Positions 20,658 through 31,779 of a DNA stretch of 64,000 bases are shown in pieces. The stretch comes from Exophiala sp. HKRS030 (taxonomy: Eukaryota; Ascomycota; Eurotiomycetes; Chaetothyriales; Herpotrichiellaceae). The DNA lies in assembly GCA_023897205.1 (NCBI GenBank), contig JAHWDD010000007.1:1178001-1242000 (forward strand). The letters run 5' to 3'. The notes beneath the pieces were generated by a model. The model had not been told where the DNA came from and ran no database searches. It worked only from the letters and a program-made list of their open reading frames with translations. The position numbers and the translations under genes are program-made. Within the stretch, counting starts at the first letter, position 1. Each line of letters begins with the position of its first letter.

Positions 20658-22671
20658 CGCAGAGTATGGGCTTTCTGATGTTGAAAAAGGTCAATGAGGA
20701 AGTGGCTGCCTGAGAACAATCGAGTAGTGTTTAGTGAAAATGGTGAATGGGCTGTTAGGTATAGCCACACGATGTCAGATGGAAAGAGACAGGTTTCACT
20801 GAGATGCCCAGACCAGAAGGACGGACCCAAGATCATATAAAGTGACATTTACCCTATTGCCATGCACCCTCCTTGGTAGCCAAGGTCGACATGTCTCTGG
20901 TTGAGGCGTCGTCTAGACCATGCAATTGGCCCAAGGGGCGTGCAAAGCCTTATCGTCCACATGTTGGAAAAGCCACAGAACAGGCTATCAGGTCTAGGCG
21001 AACCTAGGAGTCCGGGAGCTAACGTACCGGGGATTTTCTTTTCAGCTGACAGCTGGGCGCTGTAGATAAAATTAGGCTATCCAGAGCATTGGGAACAGTC
21101 AAGGGTTGAAAACATGTTGTACTCGTGGCTTGCGGCATGCTGAAATCTAGGCGCCATGTCCGGTGGCGCTCAAGCCCAGAAAGGTGCGGACTGGTCCCAA
21201 TATTGTCGCGAGATGGACAGTGCTTGGATCTCACTTTTCGGAACAGATAATTTTAGCTGGCCCTTTTCGCAACTTACTGTATGGGACGCCGAGCAATGCC
21301 ATTTGATGTCAAACATTGATGCTGACGATGCATGATCGGGCATCTGATAGACCATCGCAGTTACACAACAATCAGCCTGTGTTTGACGGTAGTAAGATTG
21401 TCGTCTCTTCTGGATTCTGGCTAGAGGACTGTTCTTTGGAGATCCGAAATCGAGTGCCATTGTTTAACTGGCGTCCGGAGGGACAATCTCCACGTGGGTC
21501 GTTGCTCGAGACAGATTCAACCAAGGAGTCCGAGCTGAATCGAGCAAACATTATTGCCATTGGAGGTCAATAATGTCCATCAATAGGCTTGCGAAATGCC
21601 ACGACCCGGCGCCACTTGGCTATAGCAGGGGGGCTTCCTTTACGGGGCGGAGGACCCATGTGTACAGGGGTCAATCAACCCCAGGGATTCCACTCTGCAT
21701 TCTCAGGCACACGTTGGTCGGGCTGGCGAGCCTTCAGCATTATTGTCACAAAAAGTCGTCTGGAAGCAATTGGAAGTCTCATGGAATGGCTCTTCAGATT
21801 TTGACACCTTGGATGAATTCCAGCAGGGACCAACAAACAACAGCCGCAGGAGCTCCTCTAGTTGAACATGTTTTCAGCGCTTCATGGTTTTTTAGGCGAC
21901 ATTTCTTATCGGTCCAGCACCTCCATTAACCGAAATTGCATTCTTGCAAGCTGGTGTGCGTGGCTCGGTTTGGAGGTCGGCCACGTTCCGGCCCAGACTC
22001 TCGCAACGTAACACGCAATTTTCCAAGTTATTGATTCGTGCTACCAGCAAATACGAGGTGTGATTTCAATTTATCCCGATACTGTTTGTTGCCTCGATAT
22101 GATGAAGGTTAAAGGAGAGGCCTATTTTGTATCCGGTGGCTGTCAGGTACTCAATGTCCATTGTAACAGAACTATCCCTAGGTACTATTGATGGTAGACA
22201 AGAGCCCAGAGTATGCTCCGTAGATCTATATCTATGTATATGCTAAACAGAACTACGTCCAGCTGCTACTGACCGACTGACTCATAGTCAGTCCCTATAG
22301 CAGAGATACTGCGCAATTCACATTTGCCTCATATTGAGCTATTCGAGTCTGTACAACTTACGTCTCTTCTGCTCAGTGAAACTGACTTTTGTACAGATGA
22401 GAACTTTGAACCAGGTAGAGATTCAGTGAGGTTTCCGACATGGAATGGTGGTTTTATCCTAAATTGGGTAGGCTTCATGAACAATATCGTCGCCTGACTC
22501 ATCTCGCCTCAACCCCTTGACTTCTTCTCTTCTTCGACATCCTGATTGATCACCCTCAAGAACATCTTAGATCGTCAATCTACATCTGAATTCTTGTCGT
22601 CCTGATAACGCTGTCATTTGTCAGCACTCACTCCCTCTCTCGCGAATCCGCCCCGCTTCGTCTACATCGTG
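20658..22671. other. Two-kilobase divergent intergenic region
   Basis: Lies between the FAD hydroxylase start and the ELO-like start. Frames of up to about 118 codons on both strands show no recognisable family, no consistent splice structure and no codon bias. Pyrimidine-rich sequence from about 22,500 to 22,620 (CTTCTTCTCTTCTTC) directly precedes the ELO-like ATG and probably marks its core promoter. Otherwise I see nothing. Confidence 0.35.
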
Positions 22672-23346
22672 ATGGACAAGGGAGACAGACCACTGACCTC
22701 ACTACAGAGTGTCATTCTCACCAGCGGCCCTTTTATCTTCTTCTGGAGTACATTAAGGGCCTATGTTGAGCGGAATGGCGCATTTCCCTGGACACGAACG
22801 GTCATACATCTGAACAGCCAGGCGTATTCATTGTTTTCTCTGGTACTGGCGTACCTCATACTCAACGACGCCTTCCATTTCCAAGAGATAAGCGGCATCA
22901 AAAGCTCAGATCTCGCATACGTTTATCATCTATCGAAATTCTACGAATACATTGACGTCTTCAATCTCGTCGCCAATGGACAGTCCATCGGACCTCACAT
23001 GGCATTTCACCACATTACCACCCCTTTCTTGACCTATTTTCGTGTCCTCAATGCCTCCGAGTGGCAATTGTTTGCTTTCTTGAATTGCTTCCACCATTTC
23101 TGGATGTACGCGTATTTCGGCGGAATGTCTGCGTTTAGACCTGTGTTGCCGATCACTGGATGGTTACAACTCGCAGGCGGGATCGCCCTCGATGTTCGTT
23201 ACCTGATACTGAATAGCCAGAAGGCACCAGAGTCAGCAAACAGGGCCATCGCCGTCTTGTTACTCACCAGATACGCGATGCTGTTTCACGAAGAACTCAA
23301 AGGCGGAAGTCAGCAGAAATCGAACAAGGTGGGAAAGAAAGAATAA
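22672..23346 (+). CDS. ELO-family (GNS1/SUR4) fatty-acid elongase-like membrane protein
   Basis: Single exon, 224 residues from the ATG at 22672; the frame is open further upstream but has no earlier ATG. Several hydrophobic helices. Family motifs are in the right order: KFYEYIDVF (89-97, for the canonical KxxExxDT), GPHMAFHHITTP (108-118, the histidine box) and LNCFHHFWMYAYF (137-149, for NxxxHxxMYxYY). ELO proteins are ER 3-ketoacyl-CoA synthases that extend very-long-chain acyl-CoAs. Deviations are notable: the histidine box reads HxxxHH rather than HxxHH, the DT is DV, and the protein is short (usual length 270-350). The C-terminus is lysine-rich (SNKVGKKE), compatible with ER retention. 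Activity is therefore uncertain. Confidence 0.72.
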   Translation: MDKGDRPLTSLQSVILTSGPFIFFWSTLRAYVERNGAFPWTRTVIHLNSQAYSLFSLVLAYLILNDAFHFQEISGIKSSDLAYVYHLSKFYEYIDVFNLVANGQSIGPHMAFHHITTPFLTYFRVLNASEWQLFAFLNCFHHFWMYAYFGGMSAFRPVLPITGWLQLAGGIALDVRYLILNSQKAPESANRAIAVLLLTRYAMLFHEELKGGSQQKSNKVGKKE

Positions 23347-23405
23347 TATCCAGCTATCTGTGTTATACACGAAATCCACGGACCACAAGTATCACTGGAC
23401 GCCTG

Positions 23406-24955
23406 CTAATTCGCCACGTTGATCAACATCGACTTCACACTCAGATACTCCTCGATGCCTTGCCGCCCACCTTCTCTGCCATATCCGCTTTCCTTTACAC
23501 CGCCGAAGGGGCTCTCACACGCACTCAACATTCCTAGATTGACACCAACCATACCAACCTCCAAGGCTTCGGTGACCCTGAAAGCCCTGGCCATGTTTTC
23601 GGTGATGATGAAGCTTCCCAAGCCGACATCACAGTCATTGGCCATATCAAGGACTTCCTCTTCACTACCGAACTCATATAGACCAACCACAGGGGCAAAG
23701 GTCTCTTCCCTGGTCGTTATCATTTCTCGATTCATATGTTTGATGACAGTCGGCTGGAGGAAGTAACCCTTCAGTCCGTCCATTGGCGCTCCTCCGAGCA
23801 CCACTTGGCCACCGTGTTTCTTGGCATCTTCGAGTTGTTAGTACGCATGAAGACAAATCCATGCAATCATCGCTCACCGTTTATATGATTCATTGCCTTC
23901 TCGACCGCACGTTCGTGTGTCAGCGGCCCAACAAAGACGCCTTCCTCAGTGCCGGGCCCAACCTTCAGTGTCTTGATTTTTGCTGTCAACGCCTCTGCAA
24001 ACTTATCATAGATCCCTTTTTGCACAAAAATTCGGTTTGCAGTCACGCAAGTTTGGCCCGAGTTTCGGAACTTGGCCAAGATGCAGGCTTCAACGGCGGT
24101 GTCGATTTTGGCGTCATCGAACACTATGAAAGGACTGTTGCCGCCTAGCTCAAGGGACAGCTTCTTGAGGCTGTCGCTGCATTGTTTCGCCAGAATCTTG
24201 CCAACGCGGGTGCTGCCTGTAAAACTCAACTTGCGGACGAGCTTGTTCTTGCACAGCGCCTCGCCGACTTCGCTGACCAGGTTGAGTGTAGTAATCACGT
24301 TGAACGAGCCTTTCGGTAAGCCGGCTTCCCGTCCGAGGACTGCCAGCGCCAAACAACTCAACGGCGTCTCTCCTGCCGGTTTCCAGACGGTGGTACATCC
24401 CGCCGCAAGGGCTGCTCCTACCTTGCGCGTGATCATCGCGGCCGGAAAGTTCCATGGGGCCAAACATGCTGCCACGCCGATAGGTTGCTTGAAGGTCAAG
24501 ATGCGTTGATTCAGATTCGCTGGTGGGACGACCTCGCCATGTGTTCTCTCGGCTTCCCCGGCGAACCATTCTAGGAAAGAGGCAGCGTAGGCCACTTCGC
24601 CATTGGCTTCGACAAGAGTCTTGCCGTTCTCTAGACACAAGATCAAGGCCAGGTCGGCCTGGTTCTCCAGCATCAGGTCGCTCCATTTGCGCAACCACCG
24701 AGCTCGTTGGCGGGCGGTCGTTTTCTTGAAGGTCTTGAACGCGGCCTGCGCGGCATCGACTGCTTTGTCCGTGTCCGCCGCTCCCATTTCAGGGAGTGTG
24801 GCGATTTTGTCGAGGGTGGCAGGATCATGGACGTCGAACGTCTTTCCCGACACCGCGTCCACCCATTCCCCGTCTATATAACCTTTGGTCTGGAAAAGGT
24901 CCTTCCGTTTCAAGTCATTCAAGGTTTTCGGCGCCATGATGTGTTTGTGTGACAT
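23406..24955 (-). CDS. UGA2: Succinate-semialdehyde dehydrogenase (ALDH5 type)
   Basis: Two exons, 23878-24955 and 23406-23827, with a 50-nt intron (AMNHIN joined to DAKKHGGQ); 499 residues. Aldehyde dehydrogenase motifs are complete: APWNFPAAMITRKVGAALAAG, catalytic base E269 in SLELGGNSP and nucleophile C303 in NSGQTCVTANRIFV. The C-terminal signature GMVGVNLGM and PFGGVKESGYGREGGRQGI is typical of SSADH. It oxidises succinate semialdehyde to succinate with NAD(P)+, the last step of the GABA shunt, also used in breakdown of some nitrogen heterocycles. A nearer second ATG (MAPKTL, seven codons in) is an alternative start. Convergent with the ELO-like gene, 59 bp apart. Confidence 0.88.
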
Positions 24956-25611
24956 CTATCTGATGGTCGAAGAAAACGGATCACGGATGTGAATGCGATT
25001 CGGATTAAACCCTCGCCTCAACACTTATATATACCATGATGCAAGCCATTTGACATATAGCGAAACCCCACCTCCATCGACGTTGGAGACCCCGTCAAAA
25101 GAAAGCGGGGATCGATGTTGGAGGCATGGAGTGATATTGTACTTCCTCACAGCCGATGACAATGATGGCAGACTGTAAAAAAAATACCCGACGTGAACCG
25201 ACAAGGGTGCTGAACTGTCTGTCATTGGAGAGATACAGGAGATCCAGCAGGGATTCCAGTCCGTGCCGTTGGCTGTATACGATGCCCCGAGTCGGCTGTA
25301 TATGATGCACCAGGTAGGCTGTATAGCGCACCAACCAGGGCCGAAGCTGTACCCGGCCACGTCCAAAGTCCTCACTCGCATTCAGTACCATTTCGCTACA
25401 ACTCGCAATATCTCATCAAGGCGCAAGAATAATCGAGCGCATCGGCTAGTTATCAACAATGCTCCTAACCAAAAAGGGGCCTCTGACCTATACAATAGCA
25501 CCATCTATTGTCAATGACGGCGGACATTATGGAAAGAAGGAGTAACATCCTACATGGTGTATAGATTGGCAAACTACAAGGTGCTGACATGTCCTCCTCA
25601 AGTCTTCGTGT
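24956..25611. other. Intergenic region with a small triplicated motif
   Basis: SSADH promoter and RINT1 3' flank. A GGCTGTATAnGATGC-like unit occurs three times between about 25,269 and 25,333. No supported gene. Confidence 0.35.
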
Positions 25612-28181
25612 CTAATTGTTCAGCTCGACTCTTCTCTTCAACACATTCCTGGCATCAGCTTCACTCAAGTGGTACAGAGCCATATCTGCCAGTGCTTTTC
25701 GTGCTGCTTCATTGCTCTGAAAGATGAGTTTCTCAGCATCCCACAAACCCCAATCCTTGTCATCGACGTCAGCGGCAGGAATGGCTGAATTGCCATTCTC
25801 ATCTTCATCGAAGCCCCAGCCATCATCGTCATCGCCATTTTCAGTGCTGACGGTTGCCCTCTTATTAGCATCGAGGGTAAGAAGAAAGACTGCTTCTTCT
25901 AGCCGTTTCATGCTTCCTCCAGCGACTCCCCGTAGCTTCGTGCTCGTATCTATACTTTCTGCGATGGCCGCCATGTCTCGCTTCAACTGAGTTGCACCAG
26001 CAGCGGCAAAGGTGTGAGACATTATAACACCGTCGTAGATTCTTCGCTGTGTCGAAGTACAGTAATGCTTTGTGATCCGTCGCATTGAGCCAGGTGCAAG
26101 AACTTTGCCGAGATAGCCCAGCAGTAATGACGTGGTTTGGAAGAAGCCGTCCAGACTGGCAGATGGGCTTAACGAGGCAACATCTGAAGGTGTGGCGGCG
26201 AGGGAGGAGAATTGCATATATTTTGCATAGGCATCAATGGCCCCTTTCAAGTTGACGTCGAATACGCGGAGGATCTCCTCTTCGCTACGTTCCCGCAGTC
26301 GTCGATATGCCAGAGCGGTCTGGTCAAAAAGTCCGCTTCCATCAGTATCGGCATCGCCGTCCAGACCGGTGGACTTGATGCTATCAGAAGTTCTAGCGGC
26401 GACTTCATCCACATTCAGACCAGAACCGACCGACGCATCGCCATTGCTATTCGCTTTCGCGCGGTATTGCAGCTCATCCCATAACTCCAAGAAAAAGACG
26501 TCGTCGCTCCAGTCAGACATTTTGCGCTGGAGAAACTCCGCGCTTCCATAGATCTTGGCCAAAGACTCGAGTCCTTTGAGACCAAAGGCATGTGATTCCG
26601 TTTGACCCTGCAGAAGTCGTCCTGCCGTGTGCGAGGACACGAGGTATGCCTGCAGTGCACCGTGGAGATGATTATGGTAATCGTCAAAGATTGACAACTG
26701 AATTTCTAGCAGAAACTTCATTCTCTGGCTGAAAGATGCAAGACCACGGTACCGATCTGTGATGGTTTCGAGCAAGTCATTGACTCTGATGGCCCCCTTA
26801 GTAGGTTTGGTCTGGGCAGAATCAGCGTCAAGATCAATGTCACCGCTATCGGGAGCGTCTCGGATCTCTTTGTATCGTGTAAGTGCGAAATCCCTTTCCA
26901 CCGCGAGCCATGCACCAAAGTACCCATGAGTGTTCAAAACATTCCAGGTTATCCCCTTCCAATCAGTCAACATCCTTGGAATGGGTACATAGCCCCAGGT
27001 GTCGCGAATTGAAGCATCAAACCCCATCAGCTCATGCATAAAATGGGATAGTAGTTGCGGTTGTTGAGAGATTTGCGGGAGGAATGAGAGACATTTAGCA
27101 AGAACAAGAGGTAACAATGCTGTTATAAAGGTCGAGATGGCATCTGTGTAGATGGTCTCCAAGGCTTCAGAATTTGCAGCTCGCTGATCCAATATGGGGC
27201 CAAGCATATCTGACATGAAGCCACTGTGGCTGTCGAGAAGATCCAATATGTGATTGAGGAAGTATTCAGGTTTGTCCAGTCGGTTGGTTGGCCTCTCTCC
27301 GTAAAAGTGATAATGAAACCTTGCTGCAAGTGGTTGCACCATCACCTCAAGAGGGAGTAAGATAACAGGCTCCGCAGGAACAGGAGAGTCCCTTCCATCT
27401 GCTCGGACAAACACTGATACTAAGTCGGGTTCTTGTAACGCCAGAAGGAGTCGTACTTGTTGGTTCCACTGATCTCGGACATTGCCTAACAGATTCAATT
27501 CTTTACTAGGCCATTTCATCTGTTCCAGTGTTTTGCGAAGGTCATCTTCCAACTTCTGCTTCAGCTTCTCATAAAGTATTCTGTTTTGGTTCTCCAGCTC
27601 ATACACCAACTGGGGTGCGGCGCCCTCCGCGGCTGACTGGGCCTCTTGGACTTTCGCCACTAGGGCCCTCAAGTCGAGATACGCTTGTAGCGAGATGTCT
27701 GGCTGCGAGAAGAGTTTGTCTGTAACTTGGGCACTCAATGTGTTAACTCTGTGGATGAGATCAAGATATCCTCGAGAGATCTCCAAGTTGTGGACCTTGC
27801 CTATTCGTGCTTCAATGCTCCTGGCTGCATCATCGCTAACATCTGTTTGTGCCAATGACCGTAATCGTCGGTCAACATCAGCCTTTCGAACTTGGAAGTC
27901 TTCAGCTTTGTGTTTCAGGGCCTGGGTTTTCTTTTCGACAAGAGTCTGAGCGTCGTGGTGGCTTCTTTTCGCATCTTCTAGCTATAGAGCACGTCAGAGA
28001 AGTGACGGAGACAAGGAGCGTTGCTTCTTACCTGCTGTTTCAACAAGTTCTGCTGGCCTTGAATTTGTTGTAGGAGACTGTCCAGCTGGTCAAGATCGGC
28101 CGCAGTTTGTACCTTGTCATTGAGATAATCTTCGACTCGGGTACGAATGTCGGAAGTTCTAGACAATTGGAGTTCTGCCAT
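25612..28181 (-). CDS. RINT1: RINT1/Tip20 family vesicle-tethering protein
   Basis: Two exons, 28032-28181 and 25612-27981, with a 50-nt intron; 839 residues. The start MAELQLSRTSDIRTRVEDYL is followed by coiled coils (LDSLLQQIQGQQNLLKQQLED and onward), then the helical-rod RINT-1/TIP20 domain. Family-typical stretches include FRYHFYGERPTNRLDKPEYF-like sequence around residues 225-250 and WSDDVFFLELWDELQ near 510. The protein belongs to the Dsl1/NZR complex, which tethers Golgi-derived COPI vesicles at the ER and contacts ER SNAREs. The C-terminal region has an acidic insert (ENGDDDDGWGFDEDENG). Divergent from DNA ligase I with 298 bp between start codons. Confidence 0.9.
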
Positions 28182-28479
28182 ACGGGAACATACGCCTGGA
28201 AACCGGCTCTTGGTTGTAAAATGGGAAGGTTCAGATCGTAAAAGTGCAGGGAAATTCACCACCTTCACGTGAATCTGTCCTCCGCATCTTTTCTCAACAC
28301 GCGTCATCGCAGTTGGAGACACAGACACTCGGACGCGAACCGATGACGCTTAAACTACAGAATCTACGAGTGTCAATAAATAATATACTGTCTGCCTCCC
28401 GGAGCCATCAAGACAAAATGGTTGACGTGTACAAATAAAACTCCAAGATATCGCACCGGCGATATCGCTGGTGTCGAAT
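28182..28479. promoter_or_regulatory. Bidirectional promoter RINT1 / DNA ligase I
   Basis: 298 bp between two divergent start codons. The ligase side holds a GATATCG-containing palindrome (about 28447-28468: GATATCGCACCGGCGATATC), 12-30 bp before the ligase ATG. Both arms are GATATCG-like, a possible factor site. The role is inferred only from position. Confidence 0.4.
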
Positions 28480-31125
28480 ATGGAGAGTCCATCCAAGAGA
28501 AGAAAGAAAAATGATACCAAACCCACACCAATCACACATCGCAGTCTCGATTTCTTCTTCCGTAAACAAGGCCCTTCGAACGAAGTCAATGGCACTTTCA
28601 AGGGGACTGGAGCCCTGGAAAAGTCAGACAATATTGACGATGATCAATCTCCATCGGAACAAACGCTGACAGACGAGGAACTGGCAAGAAAGCTGCAGGA
28701 AGAATGGGCAAGAGAAGATGGACAAGGCAATGACGAGATTACCAACAGCGAAGAACGGCCAGACCCGACCCATGCTCAAGAGATAGAACACAACATGGAG
28801 GAAAACAAAAAAGACTTTGTCACAGCTGCACTCGACAGGTCTGATCCAATTTCTCAAGCCATCCCGATTGAGAATAAAAAGAGTGTGCTAGGACTACAGT
28901 CGACGGCTTCAGACGAAGACAAAATTACGTTAACGGTGCCCTTTGATCAAAGTCCCTTGACGTTCGACCCTTCACAGTATGTATCCGAGCTGAAAAGCCA
29001 TTGGGCTGCCGATGGTGGCGACGCATCGTATGCTTTGCTTACTCGGTGCTTTTATCTTGTCAACTCCACTCAAAGCCGGATCAAGATCGTTGACACTCTT
29101 GTCAATTGTTTGCGGCTCATCATAGAAGCAGACCCCAAAAGTTTACTTCCTGCGGTGTGGCTGGCCACGAACTCGATCGCACCGCCATATATCTCTCTCG
29201 AGTTGGGCCTCGGCGGCTCAGCCATCTCGAAAGCCTTAAAGAAAGTATGTGGTCTTGATAGTGCAGGGCTGAAAACCCTCTACGATAAGCATGGAGACGC
29301 TGGGGATGTCGCCTTCGAGGCCAAGAAGAAACAGAGCTTTACTTTGAGGAAGCCGAAGCCGCTCACTATCAATGGCGCATATCAGACACTGGTCAAAATA
29401 GCGAACAGCAAAGGTCATGGCAGTGTCGAGCAGAAGCAACGGCTGGTGGAACGCTTACTACAAGATGCCCGCGGCCCAGAGGAAAGCAGATACATAGTGA
29501 GGACTTTGGTACAACATCTCAGAATAGGAGCTGTAAAAACAACGATGCTGATCGCACTTGCCCGGGCATTCCGACTTTCACGACCAGAGGGAGCGGATTT
29601 TACGATCATGGATGCTTCCGAACTGGCGAAACTGAAGAAGGAAGACTTGGCCGTTGTATGGTCCAAAGCGGAAGAAGTTGTTAAGACTTGCTTTGCGCGG
29701 CGCCCGAACTATAACGACCTCGTCCCTGGACTCCTGGAAGTCGGCGTGTCAGATGAGTTGCTATTACGCTGCGGCTTAGCTCTACATATCCCTCTTCGAC
29801 CGATGTTGGGCAGCATTACTCGAGATCTCAGCGAGATGCTCACCAAATTGCAGGGTCGAGACTTCAGTTGTGAGTACAAGTACGATGGCCAAAGAGCTCA
29901 AGTACATTGTGACGAAGCAGGAAAGGTTTCAATTTTTTCTCGTCACCTGGAAGTCATGACAGACAAGTACCCGGATCTGGTAGCCCTTGTGCCCGAGATA
30001 CGAGGTGATGGAGTATCAAGTTTCATCTTGGAAGGCGAAGTTGTTGCTGTTGACCGCAACACTGGAGAGCTCAAGACTTTCCAAACTCTCACGAACCGTG
30101 CCAAGAAGGACGTCGACTTGTCGTCTATCCAGATTGATGTCTGCTTGTTTGCCTTCGATTTAATGTTCCTGAACGGCGAACCGTTGCTGGATCGCCCTTT
30201 TCGCGAGCGTCGCGGATTACTGCGCAGCATGTTTGTGGAGAAAGAACACCATTTCACCTGGGTGAGAAGCATTGATGCAACATCAGCTGATTCCGACGTG
30301 GTTCTTGAGTTCTTCAAATCTGCAACGGATATCAAATGCGAAGGTATCATGGTGAAGGTCTTGGATAACCTACCGAATCCTGATCTCATTGGAGAAGAGC
30401 CAGACCAAGCAGAAAAAGATGACACACCCGGCCCAGCACCAGTAACTCCGAGCAAGAAGGGCAAGAAGTCAAGCAAAAAGTCCCAAGTGGATAAAGAACA
30501 AGAGAAGGAGAAAGGCTCTCGCCGTAAAGCCCTTCTGTCGACCTACGAACCCGACAAACGCCTCGATTCCTGGCTCAAAGTTAAAAAAGACTACGCCACC
30601 TCTGCAGACACCATCGACTTGATCCCTGTTGCAGGCTGGCACGGTCAAGGCCGAAAGGCAAAATGGTGGTCGCCGATACTCCTGGCTTGTCGAAATCCAC
30701 AGACTGGCTCACTTGAAGTTGTCACAAAGTGCATTTCAGGCTTTACTGACAAATTCTATCAGGCCAACAAGGAAAAGTACGCTGAGGGAGGCGACAATGT
30801 ACTAGGTGCGAAGCCGAGCTACATTGAATACAGTGCCTACGAGCCAGATGTCTGGTTCGAACCTCAAGAGGTCTGGGAAATGGCATTTGCAGACATTACT
30901 CTCAGCCCAACCTATACTGCTGCTATCGGACTGGTCAACGAGGATCGTGGTCTAAGCATGCGCTTCCCTCGCTTTCTGAAGCTTCGGGAGGACAAGAGCG
31001 TCGAGGAAGCAAGTACATCGGAATTCCTCGCGAACCTATATCGGAAGCAAGAGGCACGGATTCAAGCTACAGGAGGCGCGTCAAACAATCGTGGAGGTGA
31101 CGAGGACGAAGATTTTGATGAATGA
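28480..31125 (+). CDS. CDC9: ATP-dependent DNA ligase I
   Basis: Single exon, 881 residues from the first ATG (MESPSKRRKKND). DNA ligase I seals Okazaki fragments and repair nicks. The N-terminus carries a PCNA-interaction-like segment (HRSLDFFFRKQ, around residues 21-31) with His in place of the usual Gln, then a charged unstructured region. The DNA-binding domain spans about 145-400. The adenylation domain has active-site lysine K467 in CEYKYDGQRAQVH, and motifs EGEVVAVD, FDLMFLNG, CEGIMVK and WLKVKKDY follow. A lysine/proline-rich insertion (TPSKKGKKSSKKSQ) lies between the last two, and the OB fold completes the C-terminus. Length and motif order match fungal Cdc9/Lig1. Confidence 0.95.
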   Translation: MESPSKRRKKNDTKPTPITHRSLDFFFRKQGPSNEVNGTFKGTGALEKSDNIDDDQSPSEQTLTDEELARKLQEEWAREDGQGNDEITNSEERPDPTHAQEIEHNMEENKKDFVTAALDRSDPISQAIPIENKKSVLGLQSTASDEDKITLTVPFDQSPLTFDPSQYVSELKSHWAADGGDASYALLTRCFYLVNSTQSRIKIVDTLVNCLRLIIEADPKSLLPAVWLATNSIAPPYISLELGLGGSAISKALKKVCGLDSAGLKTLYDKHGDAGDVAFEAKKKQSFTLRKPKPLTINGAYQTLVKIANSKGHGSVEQKQRLVERLLQDARGPEESRYIVRTLVQHLRIGAVKTTMLIALARAFRLSRPEGADFTIMDASELAKLKKEDLAVVWSKAEEVVKTCFARRPNYNDLVPGLLEVGVSDELLLRCGLALHIPLRPMLGSITRDLSEMLTKLQGRDFSCEYKYDGQRAQVHCDEAGKVSIFSRHLEVMTDKYPDLVALVPEIRGDGVSSFILEGEVVAVDRNTGELKTFQTLTNRAKKDVDLSSIQIDVCLFAFDLMFLNGEPLLDRPFRERRGLLRSMFVEKEHHFTWVRSIDATSADSDVVLEFFKSATDIKCEGIMVKVLDNLPNPDLIGEEPDQAEKDDTPGPAPVTPSKKGKKSSKKSQVDKEQEKEKGSRRKALLSTYEPDKRLDSWLKVKKDYATSADTIDLIPVAGWHGQGRKAKWWSPILLACRNPQTGSLEVVTKCISGFTDKFYQANKEKYAEGGDNVLGAKPSYIEYSAYEPDVWFEPQEVWEMAFADITLSPTYTAAIGLVNEDRGLSMRFPRFLKLREDKSVEEASTSEFLANLYRKQEARIQATGGASNNRGGDEDEDFDE

Positions 31126-31779
31126 CAAGAATAGATACCCACTTGCTGTATATGTGTGTAATGTATGCGGGCTCTCCGTACTTGGATCGTATTTCTATAA
31201 TTTCGCTGGAATGCCGATTAGATATAATATTGGAATTGTCTGGTTCCAAACGATAGCTAGGCACCTTGGTCTTGGGATGAGATAGTGATCTGAGGAATAT
31301 GGAGTATTCAGCCTCGTTAACAAGCACAAGGCTGCACATTACAATTGTATTCAAGCAGGGTCCGGCTATTGTTCTCCAGGTAGGGCACTCAATAGGGACT
31401 TGGGGCCTACAGTGTATTGTCTTACTCTGTACCTGAGTGACGAGGTATTGGGTATTGTGTATTGTGCCTAAATAAATGGTTGCAATTTGTACCTTGATAC
31501 TCCGTACATGGGTAGTCAATCACCCTAAAGTCCAACTGAGGCTCGTGTCCACACTTCTTTTCGGCCCTTCATCTTTCCCTTCCCCATAATTTTATTTTCC
31601 CTTGAGCGTGTCAATCTGAACTGCGACAATGCGCTTGGGTGCCGCCTCGACTGTGCACGATCTCGACAGCACAATATTTCTCCGCATGTCACTTACATTC
31701 TTGCACCTCTTCGCTCTTCCTCCCTTGTGACGGAGATCCTTCTAGTCCTCGGCGCTCTGGAGCGCAAAGGACTTCCACC
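31126..31779. other. Intergenic region upstream of the coilin-like gene
   Basis: No supported gene. Contains one AGCCTCG heptamer (31310-31316) and a CT-rich stretch (about 31,550-31,610) typical of a fungal core promoter ahead of the ATG at 31780. Confidence 0.3.

Noticed and set aside
2166..24955. Naming the left region as the hxn nicotinate cluster
   Set aside because: Enzyme classes are similar but the key hydroxylase (HxnS type) and C2H2 regulator are absent and the genes are widely spaced; kept only as a hypothesis.
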